Assembly (NCBI GenBank): GCA_963732655.1
Contig: CAVTAI010000005.1
Location: 558,001 to 622,000 of the forward strand
Length of the DNA: 64,000 nucleotides
Direction of reading: 5' to 3'
Origin: CAVTWS01 sp963732655
GTDB lineage: Bacteria; Actinomycetota; Acidimicrobiia; Acidimicrobiales; SHLQ01
Part shown: piece by piece, positions 43,468 to 52,361 of the stretch
Position numbering within the stretch: the stretch's first letter is position 1
Layout: every line of letters begins with the position of its first letter
Notes under the pieces: model-generated
Databases searched by the model: none
Told to the model about the DNA's origin: nothing
The model's input: only the letters and a program-made list of their open reading frames with translations
Position numbers and translations under genes: made by a program

Positions 43468-45159
43468 ATGAGCTCTGACGCTGTTGCTGCTGCGCCGCTT
43501 CCTCTCGTCACCCCGTGGAACCGCTTCTACTGGACCTCGGGCGCCGACGGTGTCATCCGGGTCGAGCAGTGCCGGGCCTGCGGCGACATCCGCTTCCCGC
43601 CGGGGCCGAACTGCCCCACCTGCCAGTCGACCGAGCTCGACATCGTCGAGCTGAGCGGGCGGGGCACGGTCGAGGCGTACACGATCAACTACCAGCCCTG
43701 GCACCCCGCCTACACGCCGCCCTACGTGATCGCCGTCGTCGTCCCCGAAGAGGATCCCGCCGTCCGCTTCACCACCAACATCGTCGGCTGCCCCGTCGAC
43801 GACGTCTACATCGGCATGCCCGTCAAGGTGCGGTTCGAACACCGCGGCGACGTGTGGCTGCCGATGTTCGAGCCCGACCCCGACACCGAGCCCCGCGTGC
43901 CCGCGCTGGCCGAGGCCGAGGTCGCCTCCCGCGACCTCGAACGCCCGCTTCGCCCCATGCCCCCCGTATCGAAGCTCGACAAGTTCGAGAGCAAGGTGGT
44001 GCTCAGCGGCATCGGCATGTCCGAGGTCGGCCGCCGGCTGGGCCGCAACCCCCTCGGGCTCATGGTCGAGGCGGCGTTGGCCGCCATCGCCGACGCCGGC
44101 CTCACCGTCGACGACATCGACGGCATCTCCACCTACCCCGGCGGTGAGATCCTCGGCGGCCACAGCGGCGGCGGCATCACCTCCCTCGAGGAGGCGCTGC
44201 GCATCCGCCCCCGTTGGTTCGCCAGCGGCATGGAGATCCCCGGCCAGACCGGTGCCATCGTCAACGCCATGCTGGCCGTGGCCGGCGGGCTGGCTCGCCA
44301 CGTCGTGTGCGTGCGGGGCGTCTGGGAAGCGACCTGGGCCGACCTCGAACGGCGCGGCGAGATGCGAGGCCACGGCGGGGGGCGCGTGGGCGGCGACATG
44401 GACCACCGCATCCCGTTCGGCGCCCTCAGCGCCGCCAACTGGATCGGCATGCAGGCCGTGCGCCACATGAAGGCCTTCGGCACCACCCGTGAGCAGCTCG
44501 GCGCCATCGCCCTCAACGGCCGGGCCAACGCCGCCCGCACCCCCTATGCGGTCTACAAGGACCCCATGACGATGGACGACTACCTCAACGCCCGCATGGT
44601 CACGACCCCGTTCGGTCTCTACGACTGCGATGTCCCGTGCGACGGCGCCACCGCCATCGTCGTCTCCGCCGTCGACACCGTGCCCGATCTGGCCGGTTCG
44701 CTCGTGGGGGTGGAGGCCGTCGGCACGGCGATCGATGAACGCATCTCGTGGGACCAGGGCACCCTCATTCACGAGGTGCAACTCGCCGGCCCCGCCCGCC
44801 ACCTGTGGTCCCGCACCGACCTCAAGCCCGCCGACGTCGACGTCGCCGAGCTCTACGACGGCTTCAGCTTCAACTGCCTGTCGTGGCTCGAGACGCTCGG
44901 GTTCTGTGGCGTTGGCGAGGGCGGCGCCTTCGTCGAAGGGGGCCACCGCATCGCCCTCGACGGCGAGCTGCCCCTCAACACCAACGGCGGCCAGCTCTCG
45001 GGCGGGCGGCTGCACGGATTCGGTTTCGTGCACGAGGCCTGCGTCCAGCTGCGCGGCGAAGGTGGCGAACGCCAGGTCGCCGGCAACCCCGAGGTGGTCG
45101 TGGTGTCCGCCGGCGGCGGCACCCCCGGCGGCACGTTCCTGCTCACCCGCTACCGCTGA
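43468..45159 (+). CDS. DUF35 OB-fold/zinc-ribbon fused to SCP-x/Ltp2-type thiolase-like protein
   Basis: Protein of 563 residues. Residues about 10-140 form a DUF35 unit: the rubredoxin-like zinc ribbon EQCRACGDIRFPPGPNCPTC has two CxxC pairs, and the OB-fold contains GRGTVEAYTINYQPW. Residues about 175-560 are a thiolase-superfamily protein of the lipid-transfer (SCP-x) type: VVLSGIGMSEVGRRLGRNP, DIDGISTYPGG, VAELYDGFSFNCLSWLETLG and NTNGGQLSGGRLHGFGFVHEA. In mycobacterial steroid degradation, Ltp2 aldolase works as a complex with the DUF35 domain of ChsH2; here both parts are one chain. Retro-aldol or thiolytic cleavage of an acyl-CoA is likely; the acyl group is unknown. Confidence 0.85.
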   Translation: MSSDAVAAAPLPLVTPWNRFYWTSGADGVIRVEQCRACGDIRFPPGPNCPTCQSTELDIVELSGRGTVEAYTINYQPWHPAYTPPYVIAVVVPEEDPAVRFTTNIVGCPVDDVYIGMPVKVRFEHRGDVWLPMFEPDPDTEPRVPALAEAEVASRDLERPLRPMPPVSKLDKFESKVVLSGIGMSEVGRRLGRNPLGLMVEAALAAIADAGLTVDDIDGISTYPGGEILGGHSGGGITSLEEALRIRPRWFASGMEIPGQTGAIVNAMLAVAGGLARHVVCVRGVWEATWADLERRGEMRGHGGGRVGGDMDHRIPFGALSAANWIGMQAVRHMKAFGTTREQLGAIALNGRANAARTPYAVYKDPMTMDDYLNARMVTTPFGLYDCDVPCDGATAIVVSAVDTVPDLAGSLVGVEAVGTAIDERISWDQGTLIHEVQLAGPARHLWSRTDLKPADVDVAELYDGFSFNCLSWLETLGFCGVGEGGAFVEGGHRIALDGELPLNTNGGQLSGGRLHGFGFVHEACVQLRGEGGERQVAGNPEVVVVSAGGGTPGGTFLLTRYR

Positions 45160-45209
45160 GCCCCTCGATGGGGCTGGAGCTCCGCCCCGTTTCGGAAGCG
45201 TCCGACCCG

Positions 45210-45704
45210 TCAGCGGGCGGCGAGGATCTGCTCGCGAAGGATGTCGCCGTGCCCGGCGTGGCGGGCCAGCTCTTCGATCATGTGGACGCAGATCCAGCGC
45301 AAGCTGAGCGGGCCCCGTCGGTTGTGCAGGGCGAGATCGTCGAGGGTGAGTGTCGCCGCGATCCGGCGAGAGGCGGAGCAGGCGTCGTGGAAGTCGGCCA
45401 GTACCGACGCCACGGTGTCGGTGGGCCTGAGGTCGAACGAGCTGTCGACGTCGTCGGGTAGGCCGAGCTCGGCCCTGGTCCGACCGTCGATGGAAACCTC
45501 GAACCACACTCGCTCGGCGAAGGTCGCATGGCGGACCAGGCCGAGCAACGTGGTCAACGACGGCACGAGCGATCGGCGGGCCTCGTCGTCGGTCACGCCG
45601 TCGAGAATCGCCGCGACCGCACGCCGATTGTCCTCGAGGAACGCCTCGATCTGGGTCCGCTCGTCGCTGCGGAGCACGTTCGCGCTTGCACCACTCTCGG
45701 CCAT
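45210..45704 (-). CDS. DinB-superfamily protein (DUF664-like)
   Basis: Four-helix-bundle protein of 164 residues. ERTQIEAFLEDNRRAVAAILDG is the first helix, SLTTLLGLVRHATFAERVWFEV the metal-ligand helix with a His, and RWICVHMIEELARHAGHGDILRE the last helix with two further His, the three-His set of the DinB fold. Such proteins often act as thiol-dependent or metal-dependent transferases of unknown substrate. ATG 45704 is chosen; a TACGTT -10-like box stands eight bases before it on the minus strand. No operon partner. Confidence 0.83.
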   Translation of the reverse strand: MAESGASANVLRSDERTQIEAFLEDNRRAVAAILDGVTDDEARRSLVPSLTTLLGLVRHATFAERVWFEVSIDGRTRAELGLPDDVDSSFDLRPTDTVASVLADFHDACSASRRIAATLTLDDLALHNRRGPLSLRWICVHMIEELARHAGHGDILREQILAAR

Positions 45705-45860
45705 GGGCACTGAACGTACCCGGAGGACCTCCCTCCCGCGAACACCGAGCGCTACACGCGAACCCACCGCACCATCACGACCGAAACCACCCTCCTCTGC
45801 GGACTCCACCACCGACAAATCCACCACCTCGCAGAGGCTCGACGCTCCTCTGACGAACGG

Positions 45861-46706
45861 TCAACGGCGGGCGGTGACGAGCCAGGCGGCCGCCGGCAGA
45901 CCGACGACCCCGTCGACGCTCACGGCCTCGAATCGCTCGGTCAGCGCCGCGGCGGCACGCTGGCGTAGGTCCTCGCCGGCGTTGACGAGGAGGGCGCGCG
46001 CCGCCGTCGTGGCCAGTACCTGGTCGACCGCGCCCGGCACGCCGTCGTTCCCGCCGAGGCGCGCGGTCGTCTCGAAGGACTCGATCGAGGAGCCGGACCA
46101 ACCGGCGTCCGTCAGGACCCGTTCCACGTACGTGGGGTCACCGAAAGCGAACGGGCCGACGCCCGCCGGCGGTGGAGGCGGAGGATCGTCGATCAGCTGG
46201 CGGAGCACCTGTACCGGCGCCAGCATCCACGGATTCCGGTCGATGGGTTGCCAGCACACGAAGGCCAACCGCCCTCCGGGCCGAGTCGCCGACGCCAGGT
46301 TCCGGAACGCCGCCATCGGGTCGGCGAAGAACATGACGCCGAAGCGGCTCACGACGGCGTCGTAGGGCCCGCCCAGGGGATCGGTCTGGACATCGCCGAC
46401 CGCAAATGTGGCGTCTGCCGCCAACATCTCGGCGCGGTCACGGGCCCGGGCGATCATCGCCGGCGAGATGTCGACCCCATGGACGCGGGTCCCATGCGAA
46501 GCGACGGACAGCGCTGTCGTTCCGAAGCCGCACCCGACGTCCAGGACGAGCTCGCCGGCCTGAGGAGACAGCGCCTCGACGAGCGCGTCGTTGAACGGCG
46601 CCAGCATGGTGTCGAACGAGGACTCCTCGCGGACCCAGTTCGGGCCGCCCTCCTCGGTCCAGTACCGCGCCTGCTCGGCGTTGGTGCCCCGCATCGGATC
46701 GTCCAC
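45861..46706 (-). CDS. SAM-dependent methyltransferase
   Basis: Methyltransferase of 281 residues. RYWTEEGGPNWV is a common N-terminal motif of UbiE/COQ5-like proteins. Motif I is VLDVGCGFGTTALSVA, then VHGVDISPAMIARAR, AVVSRFGVMFFADP and TRPGGRLAFVCWQP. The later PPPPPPAGVGPFAFGDPTYVERVL is typical of the actinobacterial branch. The substrate could be a quinone, sterol or small metabolite. GTG 46706 is preceded by a TAGCCT box on the minus strand. It is divergent from the toxin-antitoxin pair. Confidence 0.85.
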   Translation of the reverse strand: MDDPMRGTNAEQARYWTEEGGPNWVREESSFDTMLAPFNDALVEALSPQAGELVLDVGCGFGTTALSVASHGTRVHGVDISPAMIARARDRAEMLAADATFAVGDVQTDPLGGPYDAVVSRFGVMFFADPMAAFRNLASATRPGGRLAFVCWQPIDRNPWMLAPVQVLRQLIDDPPPPPPAGVGPFAFGDPTYVERVLTDAGWSGSSIESFETTARLGGNDGVPGAVDQVLATTAARALLVNAGEDLRQRAAAALTERFEAVSVDGVVGLPAAAWLVTARR

Positions 46707-46714
46707 GGCACCGA

Positions 46715-46720
46715 AGGCTA
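46715..46720 (-). promoter_or_regulatory. Putative -10 box for the methyltransferase
   Basis: TAGCCT on the minus strand, 8 bases before GTG 46706; the same hexamer as upstream of two asnB-like genes. Confidence 0.4.
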
Positions 46721-46783
46721 CTCCGCGGCGTGGGAGTCACCCTGGCCGGTGGGTCGGGCACGAAGATCGTGTTCAGCACGATC

Positions 46784-46810
46784 TGTCGCACTCATGCTAC
46801 GATTGTCGCA
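46784..46810 (+). promoter_or_regulatory. vapBC promoter with direct-repeat operator
   Basis: TACGAT (46798-46803) is followed by six bases and ATG 46810, a leaderless start. TGTCGCA occurs at 46784-46790 and again at 46804-46810, so the -10 box lies between the two copies, 20 bases apart. Antitoxin-toxin complexes normally repress their own promoter, and this is the likely binding site. Confidence 0.5.
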
Positions 46811-47061
46811 TGCGCACGGTCGCGTCCCGAGAGCTGCGGAACGAAACTCGATCACTGCTCGACCGAGTCGCCGGGGGTGAGGTCATCACCATCACGGTCG
46901 ACGGTCGACCGGTGGCGGTGCTGTCCCCTCTGCCCAACCGCACCCGCTGGATGCGGCGCGAGTCGTTCCTCACCACGGTCCTGACCCGTCAGGCGGATGC
47001 CGGGCTCGCGGCGGATCTCGCCGTCCTGGCGCCCGACACCACCGACGATCTCCTCCTGTGA
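46810..47061 (+). CDS. vapB: VapB-type antitoxin (Phd/YefM family)
   Basis: Antitoxin of 83 residues. MRTVASRELRNETRSLLDRVAGGEVITITVDGRPVAVLSPLP is the N-terminal Phd/YefM DNA-binding and dimer domain (split here only by position). The C-terminal part, ending TTDDLLL, would wrap the toxin. It binds and inactivates the VapC nuclease encoded next, with which it overlaps by four bases (GTGA), and should repress the shared promoter through the TGTCGCA repeats just upstream. Confidence 0.9.
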   Translation: MRTVASRELRNETRSLLDRVAGGEVITITVDGRPVAVLSPLPNRTRWMRRESFLTTVLTRQADAGLAADLAVLAPDTTDDLLL

Positions 47062-47447
47062 CCACTCGGGCGATCGCCGACACGTCGATCTTCATCGCCG
47101 ATGAGTCGGGTCGGTCCCTCGACGCCACGACGTTCCCCGACGAGATCGCCGTCTCCGTCATCACCATCGGGGAGCTCCGCGCCGGCGTGCTCGCCGCCGC
47201 CGATGTGGCCACCCGCGACCGCCGCCTCCGGACACTGACGGCCGCGCTCGAGCTCGACCCGATCCCGATCGACCTCACGGTCACGGAGAGCTGGGCGACG
47301 CTTCGAGTGATGTTGCGAGACCACGGGCTTCGCATGGGGGTCAGCGATTCCTGGATCGCCGCCACGGCGATCGCGCTCGACGTTCCTGTGCTCACCCAGG
47401 ACGACGGGTTCCCGGAGCTCGACGAGCTCCGTGTCCTCCGGGTCTGA
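47058..47447 (+). CDS. vapC: VapC-type PIN-domain toxin
   Basis: PIN-domain ribonuclease of 129 residues. The acidic residues of the active site are visible: Asp in IADTSIFIAD, Glu in ITIGELRAG, Asp in GVSDSWIAATA, and the trailing Asp in LTQDDGF. VapC toxins cleave tRNA or rRNA when freed from VapB. The GTG start overlaps the vapB stop by four bases. The module is complete and looks active. Confidence 0.9.
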   Translation: MTTRAIADTSIFIADESGRSLDATTFPDEIAVSVITIGELRAGVLAAADVATRDRRLRTLTAALELDPIPIDLTVTESWATLRVMLRDHGLRMGVSDSWIAATAIALDVPVLTQDDGFPELDELRVLRV

Positions 47448-47484
47448 CATCGTCCAAGACCTTCCGCGAAAAGGGGTACTCGAG

Positions 47485-48660
47485 GTGACACAGCTGGTCG
47501 AGGGGTTACGGGTCGTCGATGCCGACTCGCACATGACGGAGCGCCATGATCTGTTCACCGAGCGGGCGCCGCCTGGATACGAGGACAAGGTGCCTCACGT
47601 CGAGCACATCGACGGGACGGACATGTGGGTGATCGACGGCCACGCGTTCGGCAAGGCCGGGTCTGGCGGCACCATCGACCACGCCGGCCAGAAACATCCG
47701 TACATCGAGTCCCAGGGCGGCCCGTGGGGGATCGACGATGTCCACCCGGCGGCGTGGGACGCCACGGCGCGCCTGGAGTTGATGGACTCGCTCGGCATCG
47801 AACGCCAGGTCGTCTTCCCCAACGCGATCGGGCTCGGCGGCCAGAACCTCGTCAACACCGTCAAGGACCCCGCGCTCGTACTCCTGTGCATCGAGCTCTA
47901 CAACGACGCCATGGCCGAGGTGCAGGAAACCTCGGGGAACCGGCTGCTGCCCATGCCGATCATGCCGGCCTGGAGCATCGAGGCCTGCGTGCGGGAAGCA
48001 CAACGATGCGCGGCGATGGGGTACCGCGGCGTCAACATGACCGCCGACCCGCAGGACTCCGGCTCGCCCGATCTCGGCGACTGGGCCTGGGATCCTTTCT
48101 GGGAGGTGTGCGCCGGCCTGGAGCTGCCGGTGCACTTCCACATCGGGGCCAGCCAGACGGCGCTGGCCTACTTCGGCACCACCTACTGGCCCAGCCAGGA
48201 CGACTACGTCAAGCCGGCGATCGGCGGCGCGTCACTGTTCCAGAACAACTCCCGCCTCTTGCTCAACAGCGCCTACTCGGGCATGTTCGACCGGCACCCG
48301 AACCTCAAGATGGTGTCCGTCGAGAGCGGCATCGGCTGGGTGCCCTTCATGCTCGAAGCCATGGACTACGAGCTGGAGGAGAACGCCCCGGAGTGGGCCG
48401 CGAAGCTGAACAAGCGGCCATCGGAGTACTTCCGTGACAACTGGTACGCCACCTTCTGGTTCGAGACCGGGCGTGGTGACCTGCAGCACCTGATCGACGC
48501 CGTCGGCGAGGACAACGTGATGTTCGAGACCGATTTCCCGCACCCGACCTCGCTGCACCCCGACCCGGTGGGGATGGTCGCCGACAAGGTGGCCACGCTA
48601 CGACCGGAGACGCAGCGCAAGGTGATGGGCGGCAACGCCTTGGCGCTCTACCGCCTCTGA
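47485..48660 (+). CDS. PF04909-type amidohydrolase
   Basis: Metal-dependent hydrolase or decarboxylase of 391 residues. VVDADSHMTERHDLF carries the first metal-binding motif, LPVHFHIGASQTAL the His near the barrel centre, MVSVESGIGWVPFMLEAMDYE the next, and VMFETDFPHPTSL the final catalytic Asp. It is full length and in one frame, unlike the related gene at 41.8 kb, to which it is only distantly similar. GTG 47485 is chosen, with AAGGGG about ten bases before it; starts further upstream would overlap vapC. Confidence 0.87.
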   Translation: MTQLVEGLRVVDADSHMTERHDLFTERAPPGYEDKVPHVEHIDGTDMWVIDGHAFGKAGSGGTIDHAGQKHPYIESQGGPWGIDDVHPAAWDATARLELMDSLGIERQVVFPNAIGLGGQNLVNTVKDPALVLLCIELYNDAMAEVQETSGNRLLPMPIMPAWSIEACVREAQRCAAMGYRGVNMTADPQDSGSPDLGDWAWDPFWEVCAGLELPVHFHIGASQTALAYFGTTYWPSQDDYVKPAIGGASLFQNNSRLLLNSAYSGMFDRHPNLKMVSVESGIGWVPFMLEAMDYELEENAPEWAAKLNKRPSEYFRDNWYATFWFETGRGDLQHLIDAVGEDNVMFETDFPHPTSLHPDPVGMVADKVATLRPETQRKVMGGNALALYRL

Positions 48661-48708
48661 CCCGGTCTGCTGGATGAGAAGGCCCTTCTCCTCAGCGAAG
48701 AGTGCTGT

Positions 48709-48714
48709 TATGCT
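48709..48714 (+). promoter_or_regulatory. Putative -10 box for the substrate-binding protein gene
   Basis: TATGCT about 50 bases before ATG 48765. The leader then ends with a GGGGG Shine-Dalgarno, so this gene, unlike many here, is not leaderless. Confidence 0.4.
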
Positions 48715-48764
48715 CCCGGCCCGGGCCGGCGACGAACGCCGGGACGCACCATCATGGGGGATAG

Positions 48765-50129
48765 ATGAAGAGGGTTACAGCCATCGCCGCGCTCGCGTTG
48801 CTCGTCGCATCGTGTTCGACGGACAAGGACGACACCGACGACGCGGCACCCGCGGAGACCACGACCGTGGCCGAAGTCGCCGAGGACACGACCGCCGACG
48901 CCACCACCACGGTTGCGCCCGACGACACCGGTGAGACCACCACAACGGTGGCCACGACACCTGCGGTCGAGCCCATCGTCGACGACCGGGCCCCGGGGGT
49001 GACCGACTCCACGATCACCATCGCCGTCGCCTACGTGTTGCCGCGCAGCGACGGCCGTGTCCTTCACGGTGATTACGAGCTGGCGTTCAACGCCGTGGCC
49101 GACGCCATCAACGCCCGCGGCCGCATGCACGGCCGCCAGCTGGTGGTCGAGTTCGCACCCGAGGACACCGAGGCCGACGACGGTGTCACCGCCTCGTGCG
49201 TGCGGGCCACCCAGGACCTCGGCGCGTTCGCCGTGGTCGGTGAGACTCGTACCAACGCTCCCTGTTACATCGTCGACAACTCCACGATGCTCATCGGCGG
49301 GGAGATCTCGGCGGCGACGCTCGCCGACGCCAACGCCCCTTGGTTCAGCCCCGGTAACAGCGAGGACGTTCCGGCCGCGGGCGTCGAGGCGATGATCGAG
49401 GCCGGTCTGCTCGAAGGCACCGTCGCCGTGCTCGGCACCCTCGACGACGAAGCGCTCTACGAGTCCAAGATCCTCCCCGTCCTCGAGGCCGCGGGCATCG
49501 AAGCGACCGTGGAGCTCATCGACACGACGATCAACGACGAAGCCGCGGTCAACGCGGCGACCGATACGACTCTCGAGCGTTTCGAGTCCGACGGTATCGA
49601 CCAGATCCTGATGATCGGCAGCTCGGTCGGTGTCTTCGTGCCGGCGCGAATCGGGGAGACCGACTACCGCCCGGCGCTGCGTTACACCAACCTCGGCTCG
49701 GCCAACTTCTATCTCGACAACGGCGGGACCGACTTCTCGATCCTCGAAGGAGCCGCCGCCGCCGACCGCTTCGACGGCCTGAACAACTACGAGGAACTGG
49801 GCGGAGTGACCGACGAGTGCGTCGAGATCCTCACCGCGGCTGGCATGAACATCCGGCCCACGAGCGAGGTCCCCGAAGGCGAGGAGGGCGAGGTGAACAG
49901 CGGCAGCATCGCCTGCCGTCACCTGTACCTGCTCGAGGCGATCCTCGAGGCGACCGGGCCGGAGCTGAACTACGGCACGTTCGTCACCGCCGGGTACTCG
50001 CTGGGCGAGATCGAACTACCGTTCATGCGAGGTGCGCAGACGTTCGGGCCGCCGCCGTCTTCCGACGGTAACCCCGCGTCTGTCGCCTACGTCTTCGACT
50101 CCGCCACTGGCACCTTCGTCGAGGCGTGA
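48765..50129 (+). CDS. ABC transporter substrate-binding lipoprotein (Liv type)
   Basis: Lipoprotein of 454 residues. The signal MKRVTAIAALALLVASC ends in a lipobox with the Cys at residue 17. A long Thr/Asp/Glu-rich tether (TTTVAEVAEDTTADATTTV) follows, and then a type I periplasmic-binding fold: STITIAVAYVLPRSDG, LVVEFAPEDTEADDG, AFAVVGETRTNAPCY, LEGTVAVLGTLDDEALY. The first gene of the cluster that carries the fused Liv transporter, so it should deliver the substrate. Amino acid versus aromatic acid or amide cannot be decided. Confidence 0.85.
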   Translation: MKRVTAIAALALLVASCSTDKDDTDDAAPAETTTVAEVAEDTTADATTTVAPDDTGETTTTVATTPAVEPIVDDRAPGVTDSTITIAVAYVLPRSDGRVLHGDYELAFNAVADAINARGRMHGRQLVVEFAPEDTEADDGVTASCVRATQDLGAFAVVGETRTNAPCYIVDNSTMLIGGEISAATLADANAPWFSPGNSEDVPAAGVEAMIEAGLLEGTVAVLGTLDDEALYESKILPVLEAAGIEATVELIDTTINDEAAVNAATDTTLERFESDGIDQILMIGSSVGVFVPARIGETDYRPALRYTNLGSANFYLDNGGTDFSILEGAAAADRFDGLNNYEELGGVTDECVEILTAAGMNIRPTSEVPEGEEGEVNSGSIACRHLYLLEAILEATGPELNYGTFVTAGYSLGEIELPFMRGAQTFGPPPSSDGNPASVAYVFDSATGTFVEA

Positions 50130-50160
50130 GCGGAGCCCAAGCAGGAAACCGGGAGTGACC

Positions 50161-52361
50161 ATGAGTGAGCCCGCCGGCGATCGGACCTCCGAGCCGATCG
50201 CCGGCGCGTTCCTCGCCCTCGAGGAGCAGCGCCAGCACGAAGTTGCCGACAGCGAAACGCCGGCCGACGACCTCCGGTACGGAGTTGGCGAGGAGCAGTC
50301 GAAGCTCACGCTGAAAGACGCGTTCGTGATCGGCGGGACGTTCCCGTTCGCGGTGCTGTGCCTTCTGAACAGCCTCGACGAGTTCGAGTCGGCGGCGTTG
50401 GGCACGCTCGCACCCAACATCAGGGACACCCTTGGCATTAGCGACGGTGCCATGGTGGCGATCGGCTCGTCGAGCAGCGCGTTCCTCATACTCGGCGCCT
50501 TGCCGATGGGCTGGATGGCCGATCGGTTGCGTCGCGCCCCGGTGATCGTGTGGTCGAGCATGATCTTCGCGGTCATGGTCGCAGTGTCTGGTCTCGCCAT
50601 CAACGCGTTCATGCTGGTGATGGCCCGATTGGGCGTGGGCATCGCCAAGTCGAACACGCTGGCCGTGCACGGTTCGTATCTCGCGGATCGGTATCCAATC
50701 GCCACACGAGGTCGTTTAGGTGCTGTCAACAACGTCGCCGGGCGGGCGGTGGCGACGGTGAGTCCGCTCGTCGTTGGGGGAATCGCCGCCCTTGCCGGCG
50801 GTGACGAGGGATGGCGGTGGGCGTTCTTCCTCCTGTCGGTCCCTGTCGCCATCGTCGCCTTCGTGGCGTTCCGGCTCCCCGAACCGCCACGTGGGCAGTT
50901 CGAGCAGATCGACGTAGTCGGGGAGGTCGTCGCCGATGCCGACCCCGCACCGATCTCACTCGAGGCGGCGTTGGCCCGGATAAAACGCATCAAGACGATG
51001 CAGGCGGCGATCGCCGCCCTGAGCGTGATCGGGTTCGGCTTGTTCACCGTTCCGGTGGTCACCAGCCTTTGGCTGGAGGAGCACTACGAGCTCGACACCC
51101 TCGGCCGCGGAGTGGTCGGCTCGACCATGGGCATCGGCGTGTTGTTCGTCTTACCCTGGATTGGCCGGAAGTTCGATTCGCTTTACCAGGACGATCCTTC
51201 ACAAGCGGCGCGGATGGTCACTTGGCTGCTCCTGCCGACCGCTGTCCTTGTCCCGATCCAGTTCTTCATGCCGAACCCGGTGCTGTTCGCCATCATGGGC
51301 ATCGTCCCCACGGTTCTCAGTGCCGCCGCGTTCGCCTTGATCGGACCGTTGATCATGCTGGTCGTCCCATTCCGTCTGCGGGGCGTGGGCGGGGCGATCG
51401 GGTCGATCTACATGTTCTTCGTCGGTGCGCTCGGGGGCTCGGTCATCTCGGCGTTGATGATCGACGCTTACGGTCCCCGCACCACGGTGCTCGTGATCTA
51501 CGTGCCCGCCACGCTGCTCGGCGCTTTCCTCTTCTACCGCGGGTCGCTCCATGTCAACGACGACATCGCCCTGAACGTGGCCGAGATCCGCGACGAGAAA
51601 GCCGAGGCCGAGCGGCGCGCCGCCGATCCCGACACCATCCCGGCGCTCCAGGCCAGCCACCTCGACTTCTCCTACGGTCCGGTCCAGATCCTCTTCGACG
51701 TGAGTTTCGAAGTTCGCAACGGCGAAGTTCTGGCCCTACTGGGTACCAACGGTGCCGGAAAGTCGACCATCCTGCGGGTGATCGCCGGGCTCGAGACCCC
51801 ATCGCGCGGCGCCGTGCGCCACCACGGCCGCACGGTCACGTTCACATCGCCGGAGGTCCGGACCCGCATGGGCATCCGGATGCTGCCGGGCGGCAAGGGC
51901 ATCTTCCCCGGGCTCTCGATCCGCGAAACATGTTGATGGCCACGTACAACCAGCGGCGCGACGATGCCGAGGCCGAGCGGCGCATCGCCGCCGCGCTCGA
52001 GCTGTTCCCCGAGCTCGCCGAACGCACCGAGGAGCGAGCGTCGTCGCTGTCGGGCGGTCAGCAGCAGTTACTCGCCCTGGCCCGCATTCTGACCGACGAG
52101 CCCGACGTGCTCATCATCGACGAGCTGTCACTGGGCCTCGCCCCAATCGTCGTCGAGCGGCTGGTCCAGGTGATCGAACAACTCCGCGCCCGGGGCATGA
52201 CCATCATCATCGTCGAGCAGTCGCTCAACGTCGCCGCGTCGGTCGCCGACCGTGCCGTGTTCATCGAGAAGGGGCACGTGCGTTTCGAGGGTGCGATGCA
52301 GGAGTTGATCGAGCGCGACGACCTGGCTCGCGCGGTGTTCCTCGGTGCCGACGGGGGATGA
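50161..52361 (+). CDS. MFS transporter fused to LivF-type ABC ATPase, one frameshift near 51927
   Basis: About 733 residues when one A is restored. Residues about 55-450 are an MFS permease: LNSLDEFESAALGTLAPNIRD, GWMADRLRRAPVIVW (the loop 2-3 motif), and about 12 hydrophobic segments. From about residue 490 an ABC ATPase of the LivF kind follows: LDFSYGPVQILFDVSFEVRNGEV, Walker A GTNGAGKS near 527 and RMLPGGKGIFPGLSIRE. Then GAAAACATG appears as GAAACATG and the frame breaks; LSGGQQQLLALARIL and VLIIDELSLGLAP (signature and Walker B) continue in the next frame to 52361. GGGAG precedes ATG 50161. The stop overlaps the LivHMG start by four bases. Confidence 0.82.

Noticed and set aside
43246..45507. 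Minus-strand frame of about 750 codons opposite the DUF35-thiolase gene
   Set aside because: Composition is Gly/Val/Asp/His-rich shadow of the plus-strand gene; no motif or start signal.
48840..48970. Repetitive ACC/GAC-rich stretch as a DNA repeat element
   Set aside because: It encodes the flexible tether of the substrate-binding lipoprotein.
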